Shown here piece by piece: positions 23,100 to 32,900 of a DNA stretch of 64,000 nucleotides. The stretch is from positions 1 to 64,000 of the IMG/VR virus record IMGVR_UViG_3300044535_001062. One strand, written 5' to 3'. Positions within the stretch are counted from its first letter, which is position 1; each line of letters opens with the position of its first letter. Made by a program: the position numbers and the translations under genes. The notes beneath the pieces were generated by a model. It was given only the letters and a program-made list of their open reading frames with translations. It made no database searches and was not told where the DNA came from. Origin of the DNA: a virus.

Positions 23100-23458
23100 A
23101 ACGGTCTCTTTTTTGTTTTATGTTTAATATCAACAAGGACAGTTCCGGCAGTAGCAGCAAGCCCACCAGCTAGCATCGCAAGATTTTCTCTGCGGTTTCT
23201 TTTTTTAGCAGCTTTTCTTTCTTTACTGGCAGCAATACTCCTTTCTACCATTTTACCTGTATTCAATTTCTTGGGCAAAGGTTTATCCATTTTAGCTGCT
23301 TTAGCAATACCCATTGGTTTAATGTTTTCAGATTTTTTAGAAACAAGTGTCGATGTGTATTTTTTCATTTTCATCGCAGGTTTCATGTCTTTCATGGTAG
23401 ACTTTTTCATGTCTTTCATCATGGACTTTGGTTTACCGGGGCCAGTTATCTTTTTCAT
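23096..23458 (-). CDS. 120-aa Lys/Met-rich protein with C-terminal membrane helix
   Basis: An N-terminal Lys/Met-rich low-complexity half (KSMMKDMKKSTMKDMKPAMK) is followed by an Arg/Lys segment and a hydrophobic helix (about 92-110, LAMLAGGLAATAGTVLVDI) before a basic tail. It may be an inner-membrane-associated or virion protein. It has a -7 element 4 nt before the ATG. Confidence 0.5.
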   Translation of the reverse strand: MKKITGPGKPKSMMKDMKKSTMKDMKPAMKMKKYTSTLVSKKSENIKPMGIAKAAKMDKPLPKKLNTGKMVERSIAASKERKAAKKRNRRENLAMLAGGLAATAGTVLVDIKHKTKKRPL

Positions 23459-23462
23459 ATTT

Positions 23463-23470
23463 CAAATATA
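23463..23470 (-). promoter_or_regulatory. -7 element TATATTTG 4 nt before the ATG at 23458
   Basis: A perfect TAnnTTTG on the minus strand; the -33 region is weak. Confidence 0.45.
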
Positions 23471-23489
23471 ATTAATTATTATTAAACTT

Positions 23490-23798
23490 TCACCATTTAA
23501 CTTTGTCAGCCCACCATGCAGCTGACATCTTACCTTTAGCTATGTTCTTGGCGTGGCGTGCTTTGAATGAAGCTCTTTTTGCTTTCATACGATCTGACTC
23601 CCCAGCCTTTGGTTTTCCGGCAGTTCCTGTTACAGAACCAACTTTTTTACCCTGTTGACCAAAACGAATAGTTTTAATCTTGTCACCCTCTTTGGCAACA
23701 ACGATGTGACTCTTCTTGGGATGGTCTGGGGTTGCCTTGGGTTTATTGTAACCGGATACCCCAGCCTTAGTTAATCTGCTGTCCTTCTTTATCGGCAT
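23490..23798 (-). CDS. Basic phage protein with IRFGQQG...WWADKVKW signature
   Basis: 102 aa from the ATG at 23798 (MPIKKDSRLTKAGVSGYNK). The series HPKKSHIVVAKEGDKIKTIRFGQQG (about residues 26-50), KAGESDRMKAKRASFKARHAKN and the end MSAAWWADKVKW match a conserved small phage family (possibly DUF6321) found with structural genes. The function is unknown. It overlaps the holin-like gene upstream by 32 nt; the longer frame from 23891 lies inside that gene and is rejected. Confidence 0.65.
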   Translation of the reverse strand: MPIKKDSRLTKAGVSGYNKPKATPDHPKKSHIVVAKEGDKIKTIRFGQQGKKVGSVTGTAGKPKAGESDRMKAKRASFKARHAKNIAKGKMSAAWWADKVKW

Positions 23799-23991
23799 AC
23801 TTCTTAGCAAATTTTTCTGCAACAGTTCCCAGGCCGTAAGCAATGGTAACATATTCCACTGCCTCGACTGCTCTATCGCACTTACAAACAAACATATAAA
23901 TCAATAGGCTTATAAAGCCCATTGCTCCAAGAACTCTCTTGTGAGAAATGCCCTCAGACGAGGAGAACATATCTACGAGAAACTTTTTCAT
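23767..23991 (-). CDS. Probable holin
   Basis: 74 aa. After a short N-terminus with SSSEGISHKRVLG, there is a first membrane helix (about 20-36, GAMGFISLLIYMFV) and a second (about 46-60, YVTIAYGLGTVAEKF), then a charged tail (KKYADKEGQQIN). The SS-G-S-KR start and two-helix layout fit the small holins of Bacteroidota phages, which form the membrane lesion that releases the endolysin. The endolysin gene is about 3.5 kb upstream in the same operon. Confidence 0.65.
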   Translation of the reverse strand: MKKFLVDMFSSSEGISHKRVLGAMGFISLLIYMFVCKCDRAVEAVEYVTIAYGLGTVAEKFAKKYADKEGQQIN

Positions 23992-24239
23992 TCAAATGGC
24001 GGTGCTGGTTTTGGATTGTAGGGAATAAGCGGTAAGTTTTGCACCCACATAAAATCAGGGTTAACGCACTGACTGATTTCTTCAACGGAAATCACCCACC
24101 TATCGTCATTGTCCTGAATGGGGTTAAAATAGCTGTCATCCATGTACCATTGGCCGACAATCAAATCTTTGTCAGTTTCAGTTAACAGCCCAACATAAAG
24201 GGCATACTCTTCGGGTGCTATTTCGGATAGTTTATACAT
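23988..24239 (-). CDS. 83-aa hypothetical protein
   Basis: A small acidic, aromatic-rich protein (LIVGQWYMDDSYFNPIQDND) placed between the fibre gene and the holin, overlapping both by a few bases. This size and position recall tail-fibre chaperones, but no homology is recognised. Confidence 0.6.
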   Translation of the reverse strand: MYKLSEIAPEEYALYVGLLTETDKDLIVGQWYMDDSYFNPIQDNDDRWVISVEEISQCVNPDFMWVQNLPLIPYNPKPAPPFE

Positions 24240-25050
24240 TTCGTGAAAGGGTTGTTTGGTATGCTTGTACTGCGGTATAAAGATTGGCTGCTTCGGTGTC
24301 GGTTAGGCCAGAACCGATGGATGAGAAAGCGCACTCTCTATTTGAATAGATAAAAAGTACATTATCCGTGAAAGCACCTATTCGAATTTGTCCATTACTT
24401 GGCAAACTACTTGTGATTGTATTTGTATTTGTTGAACCAATTTGTCCCGAATTTCTATATGCTTTTTGTAGATTGTTTGCTGTTCTACTTGTAAGAAATA
24501 ATCCTGTTGAATTAGTTGATGCCATTGAAAAAGTTATCCTTCCATTTGTATTATTATTTTGGTCATAAAAGGCAGTTCCTGAAGATTTTATGCCCATAAC
24601 TATTCTACTTGTAGCAGGACCAAAACCCATTTCAAAATAAGGACCATCATTGTTTGTTCTTGAATAATAACTTAAATGTGTGCTAAATTGTGATAAAGTA
24701 TTAGGAACAATAAAAGTATTTGCAATACCATTTGTTCCATTTGGTGTTGCACCATTTGAACTATGTGTCCACCCACCTGAAAACACCAACCTGAATGCAG
24801 CATCCAAATCTCTTGGGTCTTTCAAGTTCCATTTGTGAGTTGTAGCAGTTCCACCAACAAAAGGATATATGGCTTTCATTTTTGTCCAAATGCCGTATGT
24901 TTTGAGGTCAACCACCAAAGTATTGATTGCACTCTGTTGGGTGGCATCAGTTATACCAGCGGCTGTGATAAATGCAGTTGCATCGGGATCAAGCGGTGCT
25001 GCACCACTACCGAAAAATTTCGGCCTTATATTTACTCCGATTCCTATCAT
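24232..25050 (-). CDS. Tail fibre / receptor-binding protein, LamG-like
   Basis: 272 aa. The N-terminal part (about residues 20-95) carries DATAFITAAGITDATQQSAI, then GIWTKMKAIYPFVGGTATTHK, then LKDPRDLDAAFRLVFSGG, a module that recurs in fibre proteins of many phages. A jelly-roll, concanavalin-like beta domain rich in Ser, Thr and Asn follows. It is probably the host-recognition tip. The last gene of the fibre group. Confidence 0.7.
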   Translation of the reverse strand: MIGIGVNIRPKFFGSGAAPLDPDATAFITAAGITDATQQSAINTLVVDLKTYGIWTKMKAIYPFVGGTATTHKWNLKDPRDLDAAFRLVFSGGWTHSSNGATPNGTNGIANTFIVPNTLSQFSTHLSYYSRTNNDGPYFEMGFGPATSRIVMGIKSSGTAFYDQNNNTNGRITFSMASTNSTGLFLTSRTANNLQKAYRNSGQIGSTNTNTITSSLPSNGQIRIGAFTDNVLFIYSNRECAFSSIGSGLTDTEAANLYTAVQAYQTTLSRNV

Positions 25051-25328
25051 TTAAAGTATGCAATAACGCTACCACTTGTTAATGTAATTGAAGAAAAATG
25101 AGAACCTTTAGCGGCACTAATAAGCATACCTTGTTTGATAGTTACACTTGTTAATCCAATTGCTGATGTAATATCAACGCCAGCTGGATCTAAAACTTGT
25201 GCTACAACGGCATCTGCGTTAACAACAAAACCTTGAAAACCACCGGTAACTGCTGAAACACCACTTATAACTCTGCAACCTGTAAGGCCACTATTAAAAT
25301 CCAAACTTCTTGAGAATATTTCTTGCAT
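25047..25328 (-). CDS. 93-aa small beta-rich tail protein
   Basis: A beta-strand-rich, Gly/Ser/Val-rich protein (SGVSAVTGGFQGFVVNADAV) of the kind placed between fibre genes. It overlaps the LamG-like gene by 4 nt. Likely a fibre tip or connector; unproven. Confidence 0.55.
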   Translation of the reverse strand: MQEIFSRSLDFNSGLTGCRVISGVSAVTGGFQGFVVNADAVVAQVLDPAGVDITSAIGLTSVTIKQGMLISAAKGSHFSSITLTSGSVIAYFK

Positions 25329-25332
25329 AATT

Positions 25333-25340
25333 CAAATATA
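25333..25340 (-). promoter_or_regulatory. -7 element TATATTTG 4 nt before the ATG at 25328
   Basis: A perfect TAnnTTTG on the minus strand; the -33 region is weak. Confidence 0.4.
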
Positions 25341-25356
25341 CAAAATTTTTTTTGAT

Positions 25357-26598
25357 TTACCTAATCTCTCTGAATTTTACAGCACCATAGACTATGGGAG
25401 TTCCTGTAAGAGAAGTGAGCTTAAGTGTAAGTGAACCTAATATTCTATTATTACCAGCAGCATCTAATGTCATTGGGTATCGAGATATAACTGCTGTATT
25501 TATTACTGTGGATGTATTAGCACCAACTGAGGCCCAACCAGCATCAATTACAATCGCAGGAGAGCCGGATAAAGTTCCTCCTGTATTTACTTCTACCCCA
25601 GAATAGGTAGTATTCACATCAGCCCAGGTTCCACCTGTAATGGCTTGTCCTATACATAAATCCCACCTAACGTGTTGGTTAGTAGATCCTGTATTGAAAA
25701 TTTCAACATCGATGTACGCCACACGCATTCTATTGGTTATCCCATTGAACGTAAGTTTGGGCCTCAGAGTCATTAGCTGAACCCCAGCCGTAGAAGTAGT
25801 AACACTTGCAGCAGTTTGAAAGGTATATCCAAATACGTTTATATCTTCACTACCACCCTCTGATATTACAGCAGAGCATATAAAGTCCATTGTTGTACTA
25901 GATAGTGCTGAACACGTCATACCACACCTCACAGGCAAATTAGCAGATTGAATATAAGGATGAGTCTCGTTATTGGCGTGTTTAAACTCGTGAGCATAAA
26001 TAATTTGACCGCCCAAATCAAAACCTATACGAACACGACCTACATAAAGAGCTTGAATATCTATAACTAAAATCTGAGTCTTGGTAATATCAAGCGTAAT
26101 TCCGCTCGGTCCTGTACCATCCAATTTATCTAGGTTCCAAGATGATTGCGTAACGGTCTCATTGCCTGCTCCACTTCCAGAATAAATGTGGAATTGTTTA
26201 GTTGTTCCGTTAAGTTGAAATTCTATACCATTAACACCATCTGAGTATCCGGCAAATTTAACTACGTTTGCTACAGCCGCAATCATATTGAATGTTACGA
26301 ATATGAGCTGAGACCGCCCCGGTTGGTACGGCAAATACTCATAGCTCTGCATAAAACTCTTACCTCCTGCTCCTGTTCCGGCAAAAGTTAAAGTAGCACA
26401 TCTATTGGTTGCGTCATGCGCTATAACAGCCCCGGCTCCATTTGTAATTTGCTCAAATAGAATCGGATTAAGATCGTAAGTAAATTGGCTATTAAACAGA
26501 ATCAAAGGATTGCTCACACGCAAACGGCTAAATGCATCTAAATTAGCCGAATCTTTAATCGTTACTGCGTCTGATGGTTTGGTAAATCCTTGTGCCAT
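25357..26598 (-). CDS. Phage tail protein (DAFSRLRVSNP family)
   Basis: 413 aa. The N-terminus DSANLDAFSRLRVSNPLILF (about residues 16-35) followed by a beta-rich body with VRIGFDLGGQIIYAHEFKH and a Thr/Ala-rich C-terminal half is a pattern shared by virion tail proteins of many phages. It probably belongs to the tail fibre or baseplate periphery. Confidence 0.7.
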   Translation of the reverse strand: MAQGFTKPSDAVTIKDSANLDAFSRLRVSNPLILFNSQFTYDLNPILFEQITNGAGAVIAHDATNRCATLTFAGTGAGGKSFMQSYEYLPYQPGRSQLIFVTFNMIAAVANVVKFAGYSDGVNGIEFQLNGTTKQFHIYSGSGAGNETVTQSSWNLDKLDGTGPSGITLDITKTQILVIDIQALYVGRVRIGFDLGGQIIYAHEFKHANNETHPYIQSANLPVRCGMTCSALSSTTMDFICSAVISEGGSEDINVFGYTFQTAASVTTSTAGVQLMTLRPKLTFNGITNRMRVAYIDVEIFNTGSTNQHVRWDLCIGQAITGGTWADVNTTYSGVEVNTGGTLSGSPAIVIDAGWASVGANTSTVINTAVISRYPMTLDAAGNNRILGSLTLKLTSLTGTPIVYGAVKFREIR

Positions 26599-26599
26599 A

Positions 26600-26929
26600 T
26601 TATGATATTTCTGAACCGAATAAATTAAAACTTAAATCTGCTGTAGTTGCATACACTCTTACAACATCTGTGTTTCCCAAGGTAATACCTACAGTAGCAA
26701 CAAAAGTGTCTCCTGTACCAATGGGAACATTATAATAAATGTAATCTTTATTAGCCGTAGCTGCTCCAGATGCAGAAACACTAATTCTAAAAGTAGCAGA
26801 TGAAGTGCCTCTATTACATACCATAATTGAGCTGGCGATTGTAGAAGTAGAAACTGGAACAGTATACAGAACAGTTTCTGTAGTTGCCACCGGGCTTGAT
26901 TGTGCTAATATTTTATAACTTGTTGCCAT
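26600..26929 (-). CDS. 109-aa Ig-like beta-sandwich tail protein
   Basis: Thr/Ser/Ala-rich, with alternating strands (TETVLYTVPVSTSTIASSIM, then TFRISVSASG). It is the size of a single beta-sandwich domain, as in fibre-associated proteins. It shares one base with the gene upstream. Confidence 0.6.
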   Translation of the reverse strand: MATSYKILAQSSPVATTETVLYTVPVSTSTIASSIMVCNRGTSSATFRISVSASGAATANKDYIYYNVPIGTGDTFVATVGITLGNTDVVRVYATTADLSFNLFGSEIS

Positions 26930-27294
26930 TATGCTCCCATTAATAAGAAAGGATTAACTATTTCTGCACTAGATGCAGTTAAATACGTATTGTTATCTAC
27001 ACTTCCATCGGCTTTTAAAAACTGAGTAGATACTCCGTCAAGTCGTATGAAAGCATTTGCTGTTATATTATTACTAATAGTTACAGCGTTTGTTGTAGTA
27101 GCTCCGTTATCAGTTACATCTTGAAGATCCTGGTCTACAACATCTGCAGAAAACTGCGTAAAATTTACTGCGAGTCTACGCAGATAAACTTCACGTTGTT
27201 TGTATAACATGTTTTTAGTCGTGGCATATAGTTTTGCATTGTCAATTGCCAAATCCAAAATAGCAGTTATTATATTTTCAGATACAGTAGCCAT
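26929..27294 (-). CDS. 121-aa tail-fibre-associated protein
   Basis: The C-terminal half has LQDVTDNGATTTNAVTISNN and STQFLKADGSVDNNTYL (about residues 55-110), repeat units often seen in fibre shafts. The N-terminus is helical. Likely part of the fibre network. Confidence 0.65.
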   Translation of the reverse strand: MATVSENIITAILDLAIDNAKLYATTKNMLYKQREVYLRRLAVNFTQFSADVVDQDLQDVTDNGATTTNAVTISNNITANAFIRLDGVSTQFLKADGSVDNNTYLTASSAEIVNPFLLMGA

Positions 27295-27911
27295 TAAATC
27301 AGAATCAAATTTACTTCATCTCCGTTAATAAAGTGAGAACAAACTTTTTCCCAGATTGGTCTTGGGGCAACAAAGCATCCGGCAGACCATCTGTCTATGA
27401 TAGTTCCAAAACCAGCGTGGTGGAAGTTTATACCATACATGCCTTTGGTTATAATGTCGGTGTCTATCTTATCGTCTTTGGTTCCGTCTCTGTAGATTTC
27501 TATTGGTCGTATCTGCTGAAAGTACGGAGCCCCCAGCCACAAGGTTTTCCAGTTAGAAGATGTCACAAACCTGTGAGAAGCTGTGACAAATTGTTTTTTA
27601 GCTACAGCAGTACCAGTTATTCCACCAACCGTAATCGGATTGTACACATAAAAGTTTCCGGCTGTAGTGCTACAACCAAAAACCATCTGAGCCACAGACT
27701 TGTTAAACACAACAGCGAAGTCATCAAAAGTGTTTGTCAACTTCTCGTCTGTTCTAACCCAAATAATTCCTTTTGCCGGAACCCTCAAGCCCATTGAATT
27801 ACACTTGGTTACAACATATTCTCTAGCTGCAGTCAGTGTCTTTGGACCAAGAACTCCGTCTTCAACAAGTCCGTATCCATGTTTGTTCAAAAATGTCTGT
27901 ATGTGCTTCAT
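27294..27911 (-). CDS. Endolysin: peptidoglycan-binding domain plus YkuD-like catalytic domain
   Basis: 205 aa from the ATG at 27911 (MKHIQTFLNKHGYG), which overlaps the upstream stop; a TTG at 27932 is less likely. Residues 1-35 form a peptidoglycan-binding repeat (EDGVLGPKTLTAA). The C-terminal region has GINFHHAGFGTIIDRWSAGCFV (about 165-186), a His...SxGC arrangement like L,D-transpeptidase (YkuD-type) folds used by phage lysins. It would cleave or remodel peptidoglycan at lysis, working with the holin and u-spanin. Confidence 0.7.
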   Translation of the reverse strand: MKHIQTFLNKHGYGLVEDGVLGPKTLTAAREYVVTKCNSMGLRVPAKGIIWVRTDEKLTNTFDDFAVVFNKSVAQMVFGCSTTAGNFYVYNPITVGGITGTAVAKKQFVTASHRFVTSSNWKTLWLGAPYFQQIRPIEIYRDGTKDDKIDTDIITKGMYGINFHHAGFGTIIDRWSAGCFVAPRPIWEKVCSHFINGDEVNLILI

Positions 27912-28114
27912 GAATGTGGAAATAATGTGCAAAAATAATCATAAATCTGATCGACTTGTTCTTGCTCTTTGTCGGTCATTTCTTCATACTTGTGTTTTTT
28001 TCTAAGAAAGTTGCGAAACTCTTCTATGTTACAATAACTTTCCATAGCTTTCGAGAATATTTCAAACTCTTCGTTTTCTTCCGGCAGATTAAATTCAAAA
28101 GTTACTTTGCTCAT
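27908..28114 (-). CDS. 68-aa acidic hypothetical protein
   Basis: An acidic helical protein starting MSKVTFEFNLPEENEEFEIF, a pattern common in small phage proteins. It overlaps both neighbours by 4 nt. Function unknown. Confidence 0.6.
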   Translation of the reverse strand: MSKVTFEFNLPEENEEFEIFSKAMESYCNIEEFRNFLRKKHKYEEMTDKEQEQVDQIYDYFCTLFPHS

Positions 28115-28965
28115 ATTGCTCTGTATGTATATGCGTCCATTTGTTTATCAGATAAGGTAGATTGATCTCTTCTGCAGTTTATTGTCAACCATCTACCACC
28201 CAGTGTTTTTGGAGAAGCACCTCGTTCTACATGCCATCCGCCTTTACCTTCATTGTACTCTTCTTTGTAGGTAGAGGTTCTAACCATGAGAATGTTCTTA
28301 AGCTCTACATTATGTCTATGCGTCAAACTTTCAGTCACATAAACAACCTCATTGTCTTCATGAACGTGTCCCATCCAAATCATATCAGCATGCTCTACAA
28401 AGGTAGCCATACGATTGAACTGTATCACACCCTTCGTTACTGGTCCGCCACCACCGCTTCCGTGGAAGTACTTGATTCTAAAGCATCCGGTGGTTCTGTC
28501 CGGATCATTTTTCCTATGGAAAGAATAAACAATCCAACCACCGTATCCACCGGCTTTGATGTCAGTTCCGCACTCTCTGTTTAATCCAAATACAAACCTT
28601 TCAATTAAGTCTGTTTCTTGATATTTCAGAATGGCTGTCTCGTGGTTTCCGTAGCCAACTACCTTGATGATACCTGCGTATGGTTTGAACCAGTCGATTG
28701 CATCGTTTACCACTGCATCGAAGTAGTTGTCTTTCTGATGCTCCGGCCTTACGGTTGACTTCGTTCCTCGTCTATCGGCTTTTCCGCCCATGACACAAAA
28801 CAAATCACCATTGATCAAAACATCTGCATTGATTTCCAATGCTTCGTCCAGGTGTTTTTTGAGTAACTTCCTGTCACAATGCGGATTATCCCAATGGATA
28901 TCACTGATTAATAGTACCTTTTTTTCTCCTTCGGGTACATTAAAAATGTGTACGTTATTGTTCAT
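28111..28965 (-). CDS. Calcineurin-like metallophosphoesterase
   Basis: 284 aa. All core motifs are in order: DIHWDN (about residues 22-27), NGDLFCV (about 52-58), GYGNHE (about 104-109), a mid HGSG segment, and GHVHED (about 199-204). This is a complete two-metal phosphoesterase site. The substrate may be a phosphoester or nucleic-acid end. Its place among fibre and lysis genes is unusual for a replication enzyme and suggests a virion or late-stage role, such as acting on surface phosphates, which is inference. Confidence 0.85.
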   Translation of the reverse strand: MNNNVHIFNVPEGEKKVLLISDIHWDNPHCDRKLLKKHLDEALEINADVLINGDLFCVMGGKADRRGTKSTVRPEHQKDNYFDAVVNDAIDWFKPYAGIIKVVGYGNHETAILKYQETDLIERFVFGLNRECGTDIKAGGYGGWIVYSFHRKNDPDRTTGCFRIKYFHGSGGGGPVTKGVIQFNRMATFVEHADMIWMGHVHEDNEVVYVTESLTHRHNVELKNILMVRTSTYKEEYNEGKGGWHVERGASPKTLGGRWLTINCRRDQSTLSDKQMDAYTYRAI

Positions 28966-28968
28966 AAA

Positions 28969-29325
28969 TTAATTTACAGCTTCAACGATGTCTGGAATAC
29001 CGTCAGCGTCTGCATCTACCAAGAACTCCTGTCCAGCGTTACTGTGTATGAAAGCAATTCTTTCTGCTTCTGTTACATAGTATCCGGAACCACAAACGCT
29101 AAATACTTTACCCAGTAGTTCATTTACTTGGTCAGAAGAGAAGTATCCTACGTGCTGAATAGCGAATAGATATTCAATAGCTAGTTTTTGATTGTTTAAT
29201 TTTCCTTCACACGGAGCATCGTACTGCGATTCTATAATCAGTTCGTTTCCGCTAGTAGATAAATACTTGCGGAGAATGATGTAAGCATCAATCAGTTTGG
29301 TCAGTTGAAAGGTTGTCATTGCCAT
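28969..29325 (-). CDS. 118-aa structural-region protein with Ca-binding-like end
   Basis: Helical body followed by the C-terminal motif DADADGIPDIVEAVN, which has the alternating Asp pattern of a calcium-binding loop (EF-hand or thrombospondin type 3 like). It shares one base with the tail gene upstream. Function unknown; calcium binding is inferred. Confidence 0.55.
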   Translation of the reverse strand: MAMTTFQLTKLIDAYIILRKYLSTSGNELIIESQYDAPCEGKLNNQKLAIEYLFAIQHVGYFSSDQVNELLGKVFSVCGSGYYVTEAERIAFIHSNAGQEFLVDADADGIPDIVEAVN

Positions 29326-29864
29326 TAGCAGCTACATCCTCCGCTTAAACCTGTAGGTCCACAGCCTGCTACGTAGTTATTGAAGTCTGTAAGTAGTGCC
29401 TGTGCCAGTGTAAAGTTTTCAGCATCCTCTGCGTAAACCATTTTGTCGAAAATGAATTTTGCCTCCTGGAACTTATCGCTGTTTTCAAGAGCTAGTCCAG
29501 CTAGGGTTTTCTTTGCGTCTTCGTAACGCAGGAAATAAAACGTATCAACAAACTGGCTACCACCAGGATTGAATGTTACCGTAACAGTGTACAGACCATC
29601 TACTATTGCAGGAAGCTGAGTGAATATGTCTGTTTGACGATACGCTGCAGTCCAGAAAGTAGATGTGTACAATCCTGTGATGGTGTTAGCAACTGTTTGA
29701 GATGGACGCAATACAGTACAGTCAATTGCTGTTACAGATGCTCTAGTCGTGTTCGGAGAACCCCAGCCTTCGGGATTCGTGGTTGCGTTATAGTCACCAG
29801 TAAAATCAGACAGCAACATCTGAAACTGATTATTAATAACGTCCAACTTTAAATTCAGTGCCAT
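29325..29864 (-). CDS. 179-aa tail-associated protein
   Basis: The N-terminal part (YNATTNPEGWGSPNTTRASV, about residues 25-44) and a beta-rich middle (DGLYTVTVTFNPGGSQFVDT) recall tail proteins of Bacteroidota phages. The C-terminus ends in a Gly/Cys-rich CGPTGLSGGCSC. Role unproven. Confidence 0.6.
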   Translation of the reverse strand: MALNLKLDVINNQFQMLLSDFTGDYNATTNPEGWGSPNTTRASVTAIDCTVLRPSQTVANTITGLYTSTFWTAAYRQTDIFTQLPAIVDGLYTVTVTFNPGGSQFVDTFYFLRYEDAKKTLAGLALENSDKFQEAKFIFDKMVYAEDAENFTLAQALLTDFNNYVAGCGPTGLSGGCSC

Positions 29865-29900
29865 ATTTCAAAATTAATGATTATTTTTCTTTGTTCCAAA

Positions 29901-32900
29901 TTATTCGTACTCTAGAATGTAGCCATCGAGACCAGTATTACTCTGACCAGCTTCTTTTTTCTGTTCGATTACCTTCTGCTGAACCTTTGTTGGCTTTTTT
30001 CCTTTTCCTTCATAATCTAGATCATACTGCTCTAGAATATTGGAATCATTCATGTTACTTTGATTATTAGGTGTAATAATAGCTGTACTGGGGTTTTCAT
30101 TGAATTTTTTCATTTCTTCAATTAGACCAGTACTAAACTGAGCAAAGTAATTAGGATCTTTGAGTATTTTAGAAACAATATCCATGTCAATTTTATATGG
30201 AGTTTCGACCTGACCATTTCTTTGTTTTCTAACAAAGTTTTCATAATCCTCTCCGGTTTCTTGACCACCATAAGTAGCAGCAGGCAATTCACTCATGATA
30301 CTACGCATTTCAACTTCCTGCATAGCAAAGAATCTATCCTTGTCTTCGGTATACATCTTGTATCTCTCTTTATCAATAAGAGTCCATGTACCAAGCATTG
30401 TTATTGCATCCGCAGCCGAGTAAATCTTAGACAACAAAGAACCAAGCTGTTCGTATCCAAACAAAATATTAGGATTATTCATGCCACCAATAGGTGTTTT
30501 TTTATCTGCATCATAGTTTAGTTCAGAGTCCATATCAATGAACTTTTTGTAAATACCATTATCAATTATATACTTTTGAACTAAATCTCTACGAACGTTT
30601 GCATTGAATATCAAAAAATTATTGTATTCTTCTGTTCCAAGTTTATACTGGTTTCCGGATCTATCGACCAACATCTTGGGCAATTGAGTAGGAAGTGCTT
30701 GCCATGCATCGCCTTTTTTACAAGCCAAGTACACCAATGCTTCCCAGTCTGGGGTTTCATATCCGGCTACACCACGAGTTGCCCTGGTAATGTCGAATGT
30801 GTTGTATAAGAATTTGCCAAACATTGCTCCTTCCGGTGTCTGCAACACAGGCTTACCAAACGCATCAACTTTTACTGGCATTTTATCGAGTTCTGCTTCA
30901 ACAAACGGAAGATCAACCATCTTGTCCGGATCACCAATTGGCCAGCGTTCTGACATTTTAATACCCAATTTAGTAAAGAATGTGGTCAAGAATGGACTTT
31001 CTACTTTTTGACCAAACGCTTTGAATGGAGCGGCATCTTTCGCATCGTAATCAACCACATATTTACGATTCATTTTGTCAATAAACGACAGTGAGTTAGG
31101 AAGTATTCCAGAAGATAGCGTGGTAACCAAATCTCCTAAACCAGTAGCTAACTTGTTATCATCTTCTGCATCTGCGATTGTTTTGGCAAAAGATTGTATA
31201 CCACGTACAAACGTTTGGTCTAAGATGTAGCTACCAGCGGATCCATAGTTACCAAATATTGAGAAACCACCATCTTCCATAGCATCTTCAATAATCCCAC
31301 GATTAACAAATCGATTTTTCTTATTGCCTTCTTTTTCTTTATACTCTCTGAACTGAACATATGTAGCAGCACCGAATACACCAAACCCACGATAGTCAAT
31401 AATCAAATCGTTTTTCATATCCCACAATCCGCTCTGACGATTCTGATCACCTCTCAACATAGCTCTTAACAATGTGATGTTTATTGAGTACGGTCTTTCT
31501 AAAGAATATACGTAAGTATTTGATTTCTTTTTGTCTTCCTCATTTTCATCAGATGGAGAACCGGTTGCTGCACCTGCTCTTGCGATAAGAGATGCGACAT
31601 ACTGAACACCAATTCCGACCAAGGCCCTAGCTAGGATTCTATCCATATCCCTGGAGTTAACTCTTGCTCTTTCAGACATTTCTGCACCTTCGATTGCCTT
31701 TCCGGAAACTTTTCTTTTTACAGACTTTGCTCCAATCACAGCCAATTTAGCAAGAGCATATTCCGGCATCAAAAATTCCATAAGTTCGATTGCATAGTTA
31801 GATGGAATTCTTGTGAACGGAACTACACCTGTTCCAATAAGTCTAAACATTCTACTAATCAACTTACCATTGCCTTCATCTACCTTTGTTACTCTTTTTA
31901 CACGACTCATCCAGTCAGTAATGGCGTTGTCATTAGAGTAAACAAAACGAAGTGCTTCTGTATTTGCATTAGCATTTCCATAATCAGAATTGATTTTGAT
32001 GTATGCATCACGCATAGCATCCATCTCCTTTTTGATTGCAGCTTTTTCAGCAGAAGAGACAGCATTTGCCATTTTCTTTTTGAGATTCAAATAAGTAGGA
32101 GTGAATTTGAAATCTTCTGAAACCGCAGAGTAATAAGCGAAATCACGGAAAACAGCATCCACGGAAGACAAAGCTCTGAAAATAATATCCGGAATCACAC
32201 CAAACGTACCCTGCATACCAGAAATCAACTGACCTTTTTTGCTGATTTTTCCAACTTCATTCAATTTATATCCGTACTTGTCAGCAATTTCTTCATTTGT
32301 GAAATTGTTATAACCCAAACTTCTAGCAGCCAACGTAGTCCAAAGCTGTACAGATTTTGACATTGCTTTAAATGAATTGAATCCCATCGCATAGTTTTGT
32401 GGAGTCTGATACGACTGAACAAGTGTTCCGTCCTTCAGAATACGGTAAGCTGTTGCAAATCCCTTTGGCATGCCATATGTAACTCCAGTCCAGAAATCAC
32501 GGAGATTTTTCTTCGTGGTCGGTTCCATTTTGACACCAGTTACCAGTGATTTTACTTTTGCAGGAACCCAGCTTATCGCAGAACTCAACGGATCTGTAAC
32601 CAAGGTAACCATGAATTTAACAATGTTAGAGAGGTTGTTTACAGCCAATGACGATGGTGTCATCAAACCGCCTTTTACGAAACTTATATACGTTTCTGTA
32701 ACAGAATCATCTCCTTCGAATCTAGAACGCTCATTTACGTAGTTTTCGGCAGCTTGCATGTACTGATTGTACATGTCCTGGTTATACTCTAGATTTGTTT
32801 TGTTTGGGTTAAATCTAGATACTCCATATGGATTGGCTTCTGCATCAGCTTTAGATAGTTTATACTGTTCTTTTGCGTTGTCGAGCTGACTCGCCAGATC

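Noticed and set aside
23799-23891. N-terminal extension of the IRFGQQG basic protein
   Set aside because: It would overlap the holin candidate by 125 nt; the family signature begins only after the ATG at 23798.
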